Below are positions 1-8,131 of a stretch of 64,000 nucleotides of DNA, piece by piece. Numbering within the stretch: the stretch's first letter is position 1; the number at the start of each line of letters is the position of its first letter. The notes under the pieces were generated by a model that saw only the letters and a list, made by a program, of their open reading frames with translations, did not search any database and was not told the origin of the DNA. This DNA comes from Uruburuella suis (GTDB lineage: Bacteria; Pseudomonadota; Gammaproteobacteria; Burkholderiales; Neisseriaceae): positions 62,001-126,000 of the forward strand of contig NZ_SLXE01000001.1 of assembly GCF_004341385.1 (NCBI RefSeq), read 5' to 3'. The position numbers were made by a program, and so were the translations under genes.

Positions 1-10
1 GGATACCCTA

Positions 11-169
11 GGGTCTGTTCACAATTCATCCGCGAGTAAGATTTTGAGCGCAAAAGCGTGGCTGCAAGGCGAAAAGCACAGCAAGGTTGAACACCTTGCG
101 AGCATTTTCAACGCAGCAGGCGCGTTTTTGAGCCAAAAGATTGCCGCGTGATGAAATGTGAACAGACCC
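11..169 (-). mobile_element. 159-bp MITE-like element, copy 1
   Basis: The element begins GGGTCTGTTCACA and ends with its inverted complement TGTGAACAGACCC, with TA on both sides. Two further copies of the same length lie at 28165-28323 and 62684-62842 in the opposite orientation. It has no coding capacity. The interior holds a small hairpin (AAGGT...ACCTT) and imperfect sub-terminal inverted repeats around GCGCAAAAGCG. Size, terminal inverted repeats and TA flanks suggest a non-autonomous element mobilised in trans. All three copies also share GCTTTA outside one end, so the exact boundary is unsettled. Confidence 0.75.
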
Positions 170-223
170 TAAAGCGCCGGCGGCTTTTTTCGTGCAGGGT
201 GTATTGATTTTATAGCGGTGTAC

Positions 224-256
224 AAAGGCCGCCTGAAAAGCTTTCAGACGGCCTTT
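224..256. terminator. DUS inverted-pair hairpin
   Basis: A degenerate DUS (GCCGCCTGAA) and an inverted perfect DUS form a stem with A- and T-rich ends. This is the usual Neisseria terminator-like arrangement and could act in both directions. Just downstream, 257-300, is a decayed fragment resembling the ~102-bp repeat seen at 9256. Confidence 0.5.
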
Positions 257-302
257 GTGCCAAATCTGAAAATAATCTAACTGCATTAGCTCGCCTTGAA
301 TG

Positions 303-405
303 CGCCAAACAAAGCGATGCCGTCTGAAAAAAATGTTTCAGACGGCATCTGAGTGTCATGCGCACGATTACGCTTTGTTTTGACAAAGCTAATCGTATCT
401 ACGTT
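303..405 (+). repeat. Composite AT-DUS repeat unit, copy 1
   Basis: A hairpin made of two AT-type DUS (316-349) is followed by a conserved linker and a second palindrome (364-397: ACGATTA.GCTTTGT, loop, ACAAAGC.AATCGT). The same two-hairpin order recurs at 4757-4841 and 28387-28466, and in reverse at 49805-49902. The unit sits directly upstream of the toxin-antitoxin operon. Confidence 0.65.
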
Positions 406-483
406 TGCTGTTTCATAGGCTTGCATAATAAAGCTTTCAAAGGTATTATTAAAAGACCTTTTAAAAAAATTTTAGGTGGTAGT

Positions 484-930
484 ATGTGGTTTCATAGATT
501 GGAATCAGTAGAATTTAATGAGTTGATATCATTCAATAAATATAATGATGGTTTCGGAAGGTTTATATTTGAACCGCTTATGCTGTATCCGCGTAAAATA
601 TATAATTTGTTGGAAGAGATATTCCTGGAAAACCTAGAGAATAGAGAGAAGCTTTCGGCTTTTTTACATGCTGAGTATGGAATTTGCTGTTTTTATCAAT
701 ATTGGGATTCTTTGGAGACAATACGGAAAACAGTAATAAAAGATTACGGTTTGATGATTTTGAGAAAGTTGTTTGTAAAAAAGGTAGAGCAAAAGCAACC
801 TGCTAATTTGATACCCATTAAGCAAAACAATCAGGAAATTTTTAACGTTCGACCAATTATCAGATTGATGCTTTTGACTGCCCGGTTCAATACTCCTTTA
901 TACAATAATCAGGAGCTTTATCATGATTAA
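484..930 (+). CDS. Hypothetical protein, first gene of a toxin-antitoxin operon
   Basis: This is a 148-residue protein I do not recognise. The ATG at 484 is preferred because a purine-rich site (TAGGTGGTAG) lies just upstream; the longer reading frame would start inside a repeat. The sequence is rich in aromatic and basic residues, with no signal peptide and no clear transmembrane span, and reads as a soluble protein. The gene is strongly A+T-rich compared with the core genes nearby. Its stop codon overlaps the start of the antitoxin gene by 8 bp, so the three genes are almost certainly co-translated. It could be a third component of the module or passenger DNA brought in with it. Confidence 0.6.
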   Translation: MWFHRLESVEFNELISFNKYNDGFGRFIFEPLMLYPRKIYNLLEEIFLENLENREKLSAFLHAEYGICCFYQYWDSLETIRKTVIKDYGLMILRKLFVKKVEQKQPANLIPIKQNNQEIFNVRPIIRLMLLTARFNTPLYNNQELYHD

Positions 931-1207
931 ACAAATATTCAGCCGTTATGTGGCAAGTATCAGTGATCTGAAAAAAAATCCGATGGAAACCGTTGGTAAT
1001 GCAAATGGCGAGCCAGTGGCGATTTTAAACCGCAATACGCCTGCATTTTACTGTGTTCCTGCCCGCCTGTATGAAAAAATGCTTGATATTTTGGAAGATC
1101 AGGATTTGGTGAAACTTGCGATAGAGCGGGAAAATGACCCTGTTGTGAAAGTTTCTATTGATGAATTACGAACTAGAATTCAGCAAAAAAGCACTGAAAG
1201 AATTTGA
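923..1207 (+). CDS. Phd/YefM-type (StbD-like) antitoxin
   Basis: A 94-residue protein with the Phd/YefM layout: an N-terminal DNA-binding fold (residues ~1-55, including SDLKKNPMETV and GEPVAILNRN) and a charged C-terminal tail expected to wrap the toxin. The motif PVAILNRNTPAFYCVPARLYE is typical of StbD/YefM proteins paired with RelE/StbE toxins. By family knowledge it should neutralise the toxin encoded by the next gene and repress its own operon. It overlaps the upstream gene by 8 bp and the toxin gene by 47 bp. The large overlap with the toxin is unusual but seen in compact modules. Confidence 0.88.
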   Translation: MIKQIFSRYVASISDLKKNPMETVGNANGEPVAILNRNTPAFYCVPARLYEKMLDILEDQDLVKLAIERENDPVVKVSIDELRTRIQQKSTERI

Positions 1208-1436
1208 TAAGCTCAGTCCGGATATTGCGGAACAATTTTTGAAAAAATTGGAAAAGGTTTTGGAAAGCCCCCGCATCCCGGGAAACAAGCTACACGGTGC
1301 CAAGTATAAAGATTTGTATAAAATTAAATTGCGCTCGAGCGGATTCCGTTTGCTGTATGAAGTGAACGATGGCAGGGTGGTGGTCATAGTGGTTGCCGTG
1401 GGGCGCAGAGATACCATTTACGGACGATTGGGTTAA
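1161..1436 (+). CDS. RelE/ParE-superfamily toxin (StbE-like)
   Basis: A 91-residue basic protein with the RelE/ParE fold signature: FSKKALKEFDKLS near the N-terminus, LHGAKYKDLYKIKL in the middle and FRLLYEVNDGRVVVIVVAVGRRD near the end. The C-terminal R-x-LYEV and GRRD elements are typical of RelE-type ribosome-dependent mRNA endonucleases. ATG at 1161 is chosen over a TTG one codon earlier. The gene starts inside the antitoxin coding region and is followed by a bidirectional DUS hairpin. Expected activity is translation inhibition when the antitoxin is lost; ParE-like gyrase inhibition cannot be excluded from sequence alone. Confidence 0.88.
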   Translation: MNYELEFSKKALKEFDKLSPDIAEQFLKKLEKVLESPRIPGNKLHGAKYKDLYKIKLRSSGFRLLYEVNDGRVVVIVVAVGRRDTIYGRLG

Positions 1437-1465
1437 GCCTTTTACTGTTTGATGGGTATCAAGAC

Positions 1466-1498
1466 AAAGGCCGTCTGAAAGCTTTTCAGACGGCCTTT
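1466..1498. terminator. Bidirectional DUS-pair terminator
   Basis: AAAGGCCGTCTGAAAGC and its inverted complement form a near-perfect stem with A and T tracts outside. It lies between the convergent toxin gene and relA and can serve both. Confidence 0.8.
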
Positions 1499-1511
1499 GT
1501 TTGCCGCATCT

Positions 1512-3725
1512 TCACAGTCGTGTCACGCTCAACACGCCTTTCACCTCGGCCAGGCTGGCGAGCACGCGCGGCAATTCGTTTACTTGTTTTACTTCCACGG
1601 TGAAGCGCATGCTGGCTTCCAGATCGCGTGATTGGGTTTGCACGGCGGTGACGTTGAGCTTGTGGCGGGCGAGCGTGTCGGACACATCGCGCAACAAGCC
1701 GCCGCGGTCTTGTGCGCGGATTTCCAAATCCACGGCAAACACTTGGCCGTCTGAAAGGCCGGCCCAGCTTGCGGGCAGCACTTTGTCGGGCGATTGTTCG
1801 GCCAGATATTGGAAAGAGGGGCAGCTTTGACGGTGCACCGAAATGCCGCGCTCGCGGGTGACAAAGCCGATAATCTGGTCGGGCGGTGCGGGTTTGCAGC
1901 ATTTGGCCAAGGTGGTCATCAGGCCGTCTTCGCCATCGATGAGCACGCCGCTTTTGCCGGTTTTTTTGATTTTCGATTGCTTGACGATGCTGGTTTCGCT
2001 CACCGGCGCGGGCGGCGGCTCGTTAAGCGCGCCGCAGGCTTTTTGAATGGCGCGCGCCGATATTTCGCCCTGGCCCACGGCGCTGTAGAGCTCGTCGATT
2101 TTTTTGAAACCGAGCTTTTCCGATAAATCTTGCAGATTGGGTTTGGGCGAGATTTTGGCGATTTGTTTTTCAAATTGGTTGCGGCCGTTTTCGCGCACGG
2201 CGTCGGCGTTTTGCTGGCGGATAAAGGCACGGATTTTGCTGATGGCGCGTGGGCTTTTTACCCAGCCTTCATAAAGCCAGTTTACCGAGGGCGAGCCTTC
2301 TTTGGCGGTGATGATTTCCACCCGTTGGCCGTTTTCGAGCGGGGTGGAAAGCGGCACAATCTGGCCTTCCACTTTGGCGCCGCGGCAGCGGTCGCCCACG
2401 CTGCTGTGCAGGGCGTAGGCAAAGTCGATGGGGGTGGCGCCCACGGGAAGCGACAGCACTTTGCCGTGCGGGGTGAGCACGTAAATGGTGTCGTTGAAAA
2501 GCTCGGTGCGAAAGGCGCTGGCCAAATCTTCGCGGTCGTTGTCGGCCATGTTTTCGCGCCAGTCGAGCAATTGGCGCAGCCAGGCGATTTTCTGCTCGTA
2601 AGCGCCGTCGCCCTTGCCGCCTTCTTTGTAGCGCCAGTGGGCGGCCACGCCGAATTCGTTGAATTGGTGCATGTCGAACGTGCGGATCTGCACTTCCACG
2701 CCTTTGTCTTCCGGCCCCACCACCACGGTGTGCAGGCTTTTGTAGCCGTTGCCTTTGGGGTAGGCGATGTAGTCGTCAAATTCGCCCGGTATCGGCTGCC
2801 ACAGGCTGTGCACAAGGCCTAATGTGGTGTAGCACTCGGGCACGGAGTCCACCAAAATGCGCACGGCGCGGATGTCGTAAAGGCCGTCGAAATCGAGCTT
2901 TTTCTTAACCATTTTTTTGTAAATGGAATAAATATGCTTGGGGCGGCCGGCCACATCATAGCGGATGCCGTATTTATCCAGCTCGGTGCGCAGGGCGTTG
3001 AGGAAATTTTCGATATATTCGAGCCGCTCGGTGCGTTTTTCATCGAGCAGGCGGGCGATTTTTTTATACTCTTCGGGGTTTTGGTGGCGAAAGCCCAAAT
3101 CTTCGAGCTGCCATTTGAGCTGCCACACGCCCAAACGGTTGGCCAGCGGCGCGAAAATATCGAGCGTTTCTTTGGCCAGCGCGCGCTTTTCGGGGCTGTC
3201 GGGCTGGGTGCCGATAAATTGCATGGTGCGGGTGCGCAGCGCCAGCTTGATGAGCACCACGCGGATGTCGCTCACCATCGCCAGCAGCATTTTACGCATG
3301 GTTTCGGCCTGCTCGGCACGCTCTTCGGGCGTAGCGAGGCTGTCGACTTTGGCAAAATGGGTGAGCTTTTGCACTTCATCGATGCCTTTGACCAAAGAGG
3401 CGATGTCGGCATTGCACGCTTCGGTGGTTTTTTCCTGCCAGCTCGGGCAATAGCTGGAAATATCGGTGAGCAAGGTGGCGGCCACGGCATCGGGCAGCAA
3501 ATCCATATCGGCCACCATTTCGGCAGCGCCCAAGAGGTTGCTCAGTAAGGGCTCGCCGTTGGGGGTGAGCGCATCGGCAGGGTAATGGGCTTCGGCCAGC
3601 GAAAGTGCGTTTTGCAGCAGCTTGGCATCGGCTTCGGGCAGCTTGGCAAGATAGGTGTCAAACCACGGCCGGTAGTGGTCCAGATTGGGGGCGATGCTGC
3701 TGGGCGCTTGTCGGATGCTGGCCAT
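1512..3725 (-). CDS. relA: GTP pyrophosphokinase RelA, (p)ppGpp synthetase
   Basis: A 737-residue RelA. The N-terminal region (about 45-200) is the pseudo-hydrolase domain: the HD dipeptide and other metal ligands are missing (AEMVADMDLLPDAVAATLL). The synthetase domain spans about 240-360 with DFDGLYDIRAVRI and YPKGNGYKSLH, and carries the acidic EFDD (315-318) that marks monofunctional RelA rather than SpoT (which has RxKD). TGS (about 410-470, NDTIYVLTPHGK) and a C-terminal ACT domain (about 660-737) follow. It makes (p)ppGpp on stalled ribosomes during amino-acid starvation. It stands alone, convergent with the toxin gene. Confidence 0.97.
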   Translation of the reverse strand: MASIRQAPSSIAPNLDHYRPWFDTYLAKLPEADAKLLQNALSLAEAHYPADALTPNGEPLLSNLLGAAEMVADMDLLPDAVAATLLTDISSYCPSWQEKTTEACNADIASLVKGIDEVQKLTHFAKVDSLATPEERAEQAETMRKMLLAMVSDIRVVLIKLALRTRTMQFIGTQPDSPEKRALAKETLDIFAPLANRLGVWQLKWQLEDLGFRHQNPEEYKKIARLLDEKRTERLEYIENFLNALRTELDKYGIRYDVAGRPKHIYSIYKKMVKKKLDFDGLYDIRAVRILVDSVPECYTTLGLVHSLWQPIPGEFDDYIAYPKGNGYKSLHTVVVGPEDKGVEVQIRTFDMHQFNEFGVAAHWRYKEGGKGDGAYEQKIAWLRQLLDWRENMADNDREDLASAFRTELFNDTIYVLTPHGKVLSLPVGATPIDFAYALHSSVGDRCRGAKVEGQIVPLSTPLENGQRVEIITAKEGSPSVNWLYEGWVKSPRAISKIRAFIRQQNADAVRENGRNQFEKQIAKISPKPNLQDLSEKLGFKKIDELYSAVGQGEISARAIQKACGALNEPPPAPVSETSIVKQSKIKKTGKSGVLIDGEDGLMTTLAKCCKPAPPDQIIGFVTRERGISVHRQSCPSFQYLAEQSPDKVLPASWAGLSDGQVFAVDLEIRAQDRGGLLRDVSDTLARHKLNVTAVQTQSRDLEASMRFTVEVKQVNELPRVLASLAEVKGVLSVTRL

Positions 3726-3926
3726 TGCGATTCTCGATTGGGCTGATGAAGAGAGGCTATTGTAGCAAATTTGTGCCGGCTATTTTATAACTTTTGCCGC
3801 GCTTCGATATGCTTTGCGGTGATTTTGAGCGTTGCCGCAGGCGGGCGTTGTTTCAGACGGCCTAAAGTGCTAAGGTAAACAAGTTTCGATGTTTATAAAG
3901 ATGTTTATAAAATGAAAGGTGTTGCG

Positions 3927-4574
3927 ATGAAGCTTTATATTTACGATCATTGCCCGTTTTGCGTGCGCGCGCGCATGATTTTCGGCTTGCGCGATGTGGC
4001 GGTGGATGAAGAAGTGTTGCTCAACGATGATGAAGATACGCCCATCGGCTTGATTGGCGCCAAACAGGTGCCGATTTTAATCAAGCCCGACGGCACGGCG
4101 ATGGGCGAGAGCCTGGATATTGTGCGCTTTATTGATGAATATGCGGGCAAAGAGCGCTTGAACGAAGCCGTTCGAGTCGAAGTGCAAACGTGGTATGACG
4201 AAGTTAATGAGTATTACAACAAGCTCGTGCAGCCGCGCGACATCAAGCTGGGTTTGCCCGAATTTGCCACGCAGGCGGCAATGGATTATTTTGTGCGCAA
4301 AAAAGAAAAAACCATCGGCAATTTCGACACCAATCTGGCCAACACCAAAAAATACCTGGCACGCGTGCACACGCATTTGGCCGAACTCGAAGCGCTGGTG
4401 CAATCGCCCGAGGCTTTCGCCGGCGAATTGGGCATAGAAGATATTTTGATTTTTCCGGTGCTGCGCAACCTCACCATGGTGCGCGGGTTGGAAATGCCGC
4501 CCAAGGTGCTGGCCTACACGCTGGCGATGAGCGAAAAAAGCGCGGTGCCGCTTTATTTCGATCGGGCTTTGTGA
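3927..4574 (+). CDS. grxB: Glutaredoxin 2 (GrxB)
   Basis: A 215-residue protein matching the usual length of GrxB. The thioredoxin-fold N-terminal domain has the dithiol active site CPFC at residues 9-12, the cis-Pro region KQVPILI and GESLDIVRFID. The all-helical GST-like C-terminal domain follows. It reduces protein and glutathione-mixed disulfides in the cytoplasm using glutathione. ATG at 3927 is preferred to the ATG at 3912 because AAAGGTG lies at ribosome-binding distance and the protein then begins MKLYIYDHCPFC as in the family. Single-gene unit followed by a DUS hairpin. Confidence 0.95.
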   Translation: MKLYIYDHCPFCVRARMIFGLRDVAVDEEVLLNDDEDTPIGLIGAKQVPILIKPDGTAMGESLDIVRFIDEYAGKERLNEAVRVEVQTWYDEVNEYYNKLVQPRDIKLGLPEFATQAAMDYFVRKKEKTIGNFDTNLANTKKYLARVHTHLAELEALVQSPEAFAGELGIEDILIFPVLRNLTMVRGLEMPPKVLAYTLAMSEKSAVPLYFDRAL

Positions 4575-4592
4575 TTTTTTAAAGGCAGCTTG

Positions 4593-4622
4593 AAAGGCCG
4601 TCTGAAAGCTTTCAGACGGCAT
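4593..4622 (+). terminator. DUS-pair terminator after grxB
   Basis: GGCCGTCTGAAAGC pairs with GCTTTCAGACGGC about 20 bp after the grxB stop codon. A degenerate AGGCAGCTTGAA (close to the Kingella-type DUS) lies just before it. Confidence 0.65.
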
Positions 4623-4646
4623 CTGTCGTCATGCGTACGATTTGAT

Positions 4647-4733
4647 AGCGAAGTGCAAGAAAAAGTGGCAGGAAACTGCATTCCACAACGGCGTAGGTTG
4701 GGTTGACAACTCAACCTACCCGCCTGCGCTGTC
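4647..4733. repeat. Decayed copy of the TATAGTGGAAT-ended element
   Basis: GATAGCGAAGTGCAAGAAAAAGT, a GTAGGTTGGGTTGACAACTCAACCTACCC palindrome and flanking bases match the interiors of the elements at 25447-25596 and 11941-12075. The termini are eroded and no coding content is seen. Confidence 0.45.
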
Positions 4734-4737
4734 CGCC

Positions 4738-4845
4738 TTGAATGCGGAAAATAAACGATGCCGTCTGAAACCTTTCAGACGGCATCTGTGTGCCATGCGT
4801 AGGATGACGCTTTGGTTTGACAAAGCTCATCATTCTTACGTTTCA
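4738..4845 (+). repeat. Composite AT-DUS repeat unit, copy 2
   Basis: TTGAATGCGGAAAATAAACG, then an AT-DUS hairpin (4757-4786), then TGTGCCATGCG and the second palindrome (4799-4841, GACGCTTTG...CAAAGCTC), as in the other copies. It fills the gap downstream of mutY, and its hairpin may end mutY transcription. Confidence 0.6.
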
Positions 4846-4860
4846 GACGGCCTTTCAAAT

Positions 4861-5919
4861 TCAAAACAAATCGCCTTGTGCGCGGCGCAGATAATTCTGC
4901 AAAGGTTTGGGCAAACCATAATCGGCCCATTCCGATTCAAGCAGCCATAAGCCGTTGCCCTCGTGCCGGCTTTCAGACGGCCTGTCGGTGCGGCCGGCAA
5001 ACGGCGTAATCAGCAGCAGGCGGTGGGTGAGGCGGTGGGTGAGCGCGGGGGCTTCTTCGAGGCCGTCTGAAGCGATGCCGTGTTGTGCGGCAAAGCGGTG
5101 CATATCGCTGAGCGATTCGAAGCAGGGCACGCAGTAAAGGCCGCCCCAAATGCCTTTTTGCGGCCGCTTTTCCAGCAGCAGCGCGCCTTTTCGGTTGCGC
5201 AGCAGCAGCCAATAAAGCGGCAGGGTTTTCACCTCGGCCGCTTCTTTTTTGCGCGGCAAATCGGCAATGCGGTTTTGCGCTTTGGCCAGGCAGCCGTCGG
5301 CCATCGGGCATTGCGCGCACAAAGGCTTGCTGCGTTTGCACACGGTGGCGCCCAAATCCATCAGCCCTTGCGTGTAGGCGGGCATATTTTCATTTTCAGG
5401 CGGCAGCAGGCTTTCGGCCAGCGCCCATAAAGCCTGCTCGAATTTTTTATCGGCCGGATTGCCATCTTGTGCAAACACGCGGCAGAGCACGCGCTTCACA
5501 TTGCCGTCCAGAATCGCTTCGCGCCCGTGAAAGGCAAAGGCGGCAATCGCGGCGGCCGTGCTTCTGCCCACGCCGCACAGCGTTTCCAAAGCTTGGCGCT
5601 GCGGCGGAAACGCGCCGCCGAAATCATGCACCACTTGCTTGGCGGCCTTGTGCAGATTGCGGGCGCGGCTGTAGTAGCCCAGGCCTGCCCACAAATTGAG
5701 CACATCATCTTGCGGCGCGGCGGCCAGCGCGGCCACATCGGGAAAGCGGGCGATAAAGCGCGGGTAATAATCGAGCACGGTGGCCACTTGGGTTTGCTGC
5801 AACATGATTTCCGAGAGCCACACCCGATAAGGCTCGCGCACCTGCCAAGGCAGATGGTGGCGGCCATGCTGGCGCTGCCAGGCAATCAGGCGTCGGGAAA
5901 AATCGGTAGGAGAAATCAT
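4861..5919 (-). CDS. mutY: Adenine DNA glycosylase MutY
   Basis: A 352-residue A/G-specific glycosylase that removes adenine opposite 8-oxoguanine. The HhH-GPD domain covers about 10-220 and contains LSEIMLQQTQV with the expected catalytic Glu at residue 37, LWAGLGYYSRARNLHKAA and CGVGRSTAAAIAAFAF. A CX6CX2CX5C iron-sulfur motif (CKRSKPLCAQCPMADGC) follows, then a C-terminal NUDIX-like domain (about 230-350) that recognises 8-oxoG. The ATG at 5919 gives the family N-terminus (MISPTDFSRRLIAW); the longer frame has no homologous look. DUS copies lie in the coding sequence and upstream. Confidence 0.96.
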   Translation of the reverse strand: MISPTDFSRRLIAWQRQHGRHHLPWQVREPYRVWLSEIMLQQTQVATVLDYYPRFIARFPDVAALAAAPQDDVLNLWAGLGYYSRARNLHKAAKQVVHDFGGAFPPQRQALETLCGVGRSTAAAIAAFAFHGREAILDGNVKRVLCRVFAQDGNPADKKFEQALWALAESLLPPENENMPAYTQGLMDLGATVCKRSKPLCAQCPMADGCLAKAQNRIADLPRKKEAAEVKTLPLYWLLLRNRKGALLLEKRPQKGIWGGLYCVPCFESLSDMHRFAAQHGIASDGLEEAPALTHRLTHRLLLITPFAGRTDRPSESRHEGNGLWLLESEWADYGLPKPLQNYLRRAQGDLF

Positions 5920-6214
5920 CGGTGGGCAGGCCGTCTGAAAGAAAGCGCGTATTGTAGCGTGAAATGAATAAAAAAGTGCGGCGGCGGATAAGCGTGTTTT
6001 GTTGGCATCGCTTTTCTCCTGATTTCGCAATATGGCGAAAGCTCAAGCCTGTGCCGGCGCAGCAAAACGCGTTTTCAGACGGCCTGTGTTATATAATAAC
6101 AATTTGAAATATAAAAGTAATTTGACTTTAAAATAAGCTTTGGCCTACACTGAAGCTATCATTTTATTGCAAGCAGCTATGCTGCCGGCATCTACCCGGA
6201 GAAAGGAAAGCAAT

Positions 6215-7255
6215 ATGAAAGCCATGGTCTATCACGCCGCCAACGATATTCGTTTGGAAGAGAAGCCCAAGCCGCAAATTATCGATCCCACCGATGCCGT
6301 GGTGCGCATTGTGAAAACCACCATCTGCGGCACCGATTTGGGCATTTGGAAAGGCAAAAATCCGGAAGTGGCCGACGGGCGCATTCTCGGCCATGAAGGC
6401 GTGGGCATCGTCGAAGAAGTGGGCGCTGCGGTGAAAAACATCAAAAAAGGCGATAAAGTTATCATTTCATGCGTGAGCAAGTGCTGCTCGTGCGACAACT
6501 GCAAAAAGCAGCTTTATTCACATTGCCGCAACGGCGGCTGGATTCTGGGTTATATGATCGACGGCACACAGGCCGAATATGTACGCACGCCGTTTGCAGA
6601 CAACAGCCTGATTCCGCTGCCGGAAAATGTAGACGATGAAATCGCCTTGCTCTTGAGCGATGTGCTGCCCACCGGCCATGAAATCGGCGTGCAATACGGC
6701 GATGTGAAGCCGGGTGACACCGTGTTTATCGCCGGCGCCGGCCCCGTGGGCATGGGCGTGTTGGTGACGGCGCAGTTTTACAGCCCGTCGGTGATTATTG
6801 TGTGTGATATGGATGAAAACCGCCTCAAAATGGCCAAAGCGCTCGGCGCCACCCACACCATCAACCCGAGCGATGGCGATGTGGCGGCCAAAGTAAAAGC
6901 TATTGTGGGCGAAGACGGCGTGGATTGCGCCATCGAAGCCGTGGGCGTGCCCGCCACTTGGGCGATGTGCCAAGATATGGTAAAAGCCGGCGGCCACATC
7001 GCCGTGGTGGGCGTGCACGGCAAGCCGGTGGATTTCAACCTCGAGCGTTTGTGGATTAAAAACCTCGCCATCACCACCGGCTTGGTGAATTCCAACACCA
7101 CCGAAATGCTGCTCAAAGCCATTTCCACGAGCCCGGTGGATTTCACTGCCATGCTCACCCACCGTTTCAAGCTCAGCGAGCTGGAAGAGGCTTATGATGT
7201 GTTCAAACACGCGGCTGAAAACGGCGCGATGAAAGTGGTGTTGGTGAATGAATAA
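6215..7255 (+). CDS. Zinc-dependent alcohol dehydrogenase (MDR family)
   Basis: A 346-residue medium-chain dehydrogenase. Catalytic zinc ligands are in TTICGTDLG and GHEGVGIVEEVG. A cysteine cluster (CVSKCCSCDNCKKQLYSHC) supplies the structural zinc. The NAD-binding Rossmann domain has GAGPVGMGVL followed by DMDENRLKMAKALGA. Sequence resembles proteobacterial alcohol dehydrogenases that interconvert primary or secondary alcohols and aldehydes with NAD(H); substrate cannot be read from the sequence. The ATG at 6215 follows a good GAAAGGAAAG site. Single-gene unit ending in a DUS terminator shared with convergent bamD. Confidence 0.9.
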   Translation: MKAMVYHAANDIRLEEKPKPQIIDPTDAVVRIVKTTICGTDLGIWKGKNPEVADGRILGHEGVGIVEEVGAAVKNIKKGDKVIISCVSKCCSCDNCKKQLYSHCRNGGWILGYMIDGTQAEYVRTPFADNSLIPLPENVDDEIALLLSDVLPTGHEIGVQYGDVKPGDTVFIAGAGPVGMGVLVTAQFYSPSVIIVCDMDENRLKMAKALGATHTINPSDGDVAAKVKAIVGEDGVDCAIEAVGVPATWAMCQDMVKAGGHIAVVGVHGKPVDFNLERLWIKNLAITTGLVNSNTTEMLLKAISTSPVDFTAMLTHRFKLSELEEAYDVFKHAAENGAMKVVLVNE

Positions 7256-7275
7256 AAGTTTGGCTGAATGAGCAA

Positions 7276-7308
7276 CAGGCCGTCTGAAAACTTTTTTCAG
7301 ACGGCCTG
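7276..7308. terminator. Bidirectional DUS-pair terminator
   Basis: CAGGCCGTCTGAAAA and its inverted complement around a short T-rich loop, between the convergent alcohol dehydrogenase gene and bamD. Confidence 0.8.
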
Positions 7309-7327
7309 TTTGTTTGCCGGCGGTGTT

Positions 7328-8131
7328 TTATTTCCAATAGCGCCACCAAGGCATGGTGTCGGCTTTCCAAGCTTGGGTGAGATAGGGGCTGTTGGGGAAG
7401 TTTTGCGCCAAAATGCGGCGGGTGTCTTCGGCCAGCTGCGGCTGGTTTATGTGCTGGTAAGACTGCGCCATAATCGCCAGCGCTTCTTCCACAAAGCGGG
7501 TGTTTTGATATTGCTGCACCACTTTTTGGGCGCGATTGTTGGCCGCCAGATAAGCGCCGCGGCGCATATAATAGCGGGCCACGGCGATTTCGTTGCCGCC
7601 CAAAGCGTCTACAAGCTTGGCCATGCGCTCGGTGGCGTCGGGCGCGTAGCGGCTGTCGGGATAACGTTGCACCAGTTCGGCAAAAGCCTGATAAGCTTCG
7701 CGGTTGGCTTTGGGGTCGCGGTCGGACCAATCTTGCGAAGCCAAGCGGTTGAGGAAGGATTGGTCTTCGTTAAAGAGCACCAAGCCTTTGAGATAAAGGG
7801 CATAATCCATATTCGGATGCTGCGGATACATGCGCTGGAAACGCTCGATGGCGGCCAGCGCTTTAGCCGGCTCATCGTCTTTATAATAAGCATAGGCGGT
7901 GTCGAGCTGTGCTTGCTGGGCGTGGCGGCCGTTGGGGAAGCGCGATTCCAAAATTTCGTATAACTTGACAGCTCGCGTATAATTGTTGCTGTTTAATTCG
8001 TCTTGCGCTTCGGTGTAGAGACGATCCACCGTCCAATCCTGGGTCATCTGCGCATCTTTATCGATGGTGCCGGTGTTAGCGCAGCCGGCCAGCGCCAAGC
8101 CCAGGGTAACTACTAAAAGAATTTTTTTCAT
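7328..8131 (-). CDS. bamD: Outer membrane assembly lipoprotein BamD (ComL)
   Basis: A 267-residue lipoprotein with signal peptide and lipobox LAGC (Cys17). The mature protein consists of TPR-like helical repeats (AVKLYEILESRFPNG, AYQAFAELVQRYPDS, AEDTRRILAQNFP). It is the essential Bam-complex subunit that helps BamA fold beta-barrels; in Neisseria it was first called ComL for its effect on competence. The start at 8131 gives MKKILLVVTLGLALAGC. That ATG overlaps the ATG of divergent rluD, so promoters must lie inside the neighbouring coding regions. Confidence 0.96.
   Translation of the reverse strand: MKKILLVVTLGLALAGCANTGTIDKDAQMTQDWTVDRLYTEAQDELNSNNYTRAVKLYEILESRFPNGRHAQQAQLDTAYAYYKDDEPAKALAAIERFQRMYPQHPNMDYALYLKGLVLFNEDQSFLNRLASQDWSDRDPKANREAYQAFAELVQRYPDSRYAPDATERMAKLVDALGGNEIAVARYYMRRGAYLAANNRAQKVVQQYQNTRFVEEALAIMAQSYQHINQPQLAEDTRRILAQNFPNSPYLTQAWKADTMPWWRYWK

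Noticed and set aside
2130..2822. Plus-strand open frame opposite relA
   Set aside because: No ribosome-binding site and biased His/Ala/Val/Gly composition typical of an antisense shadow.
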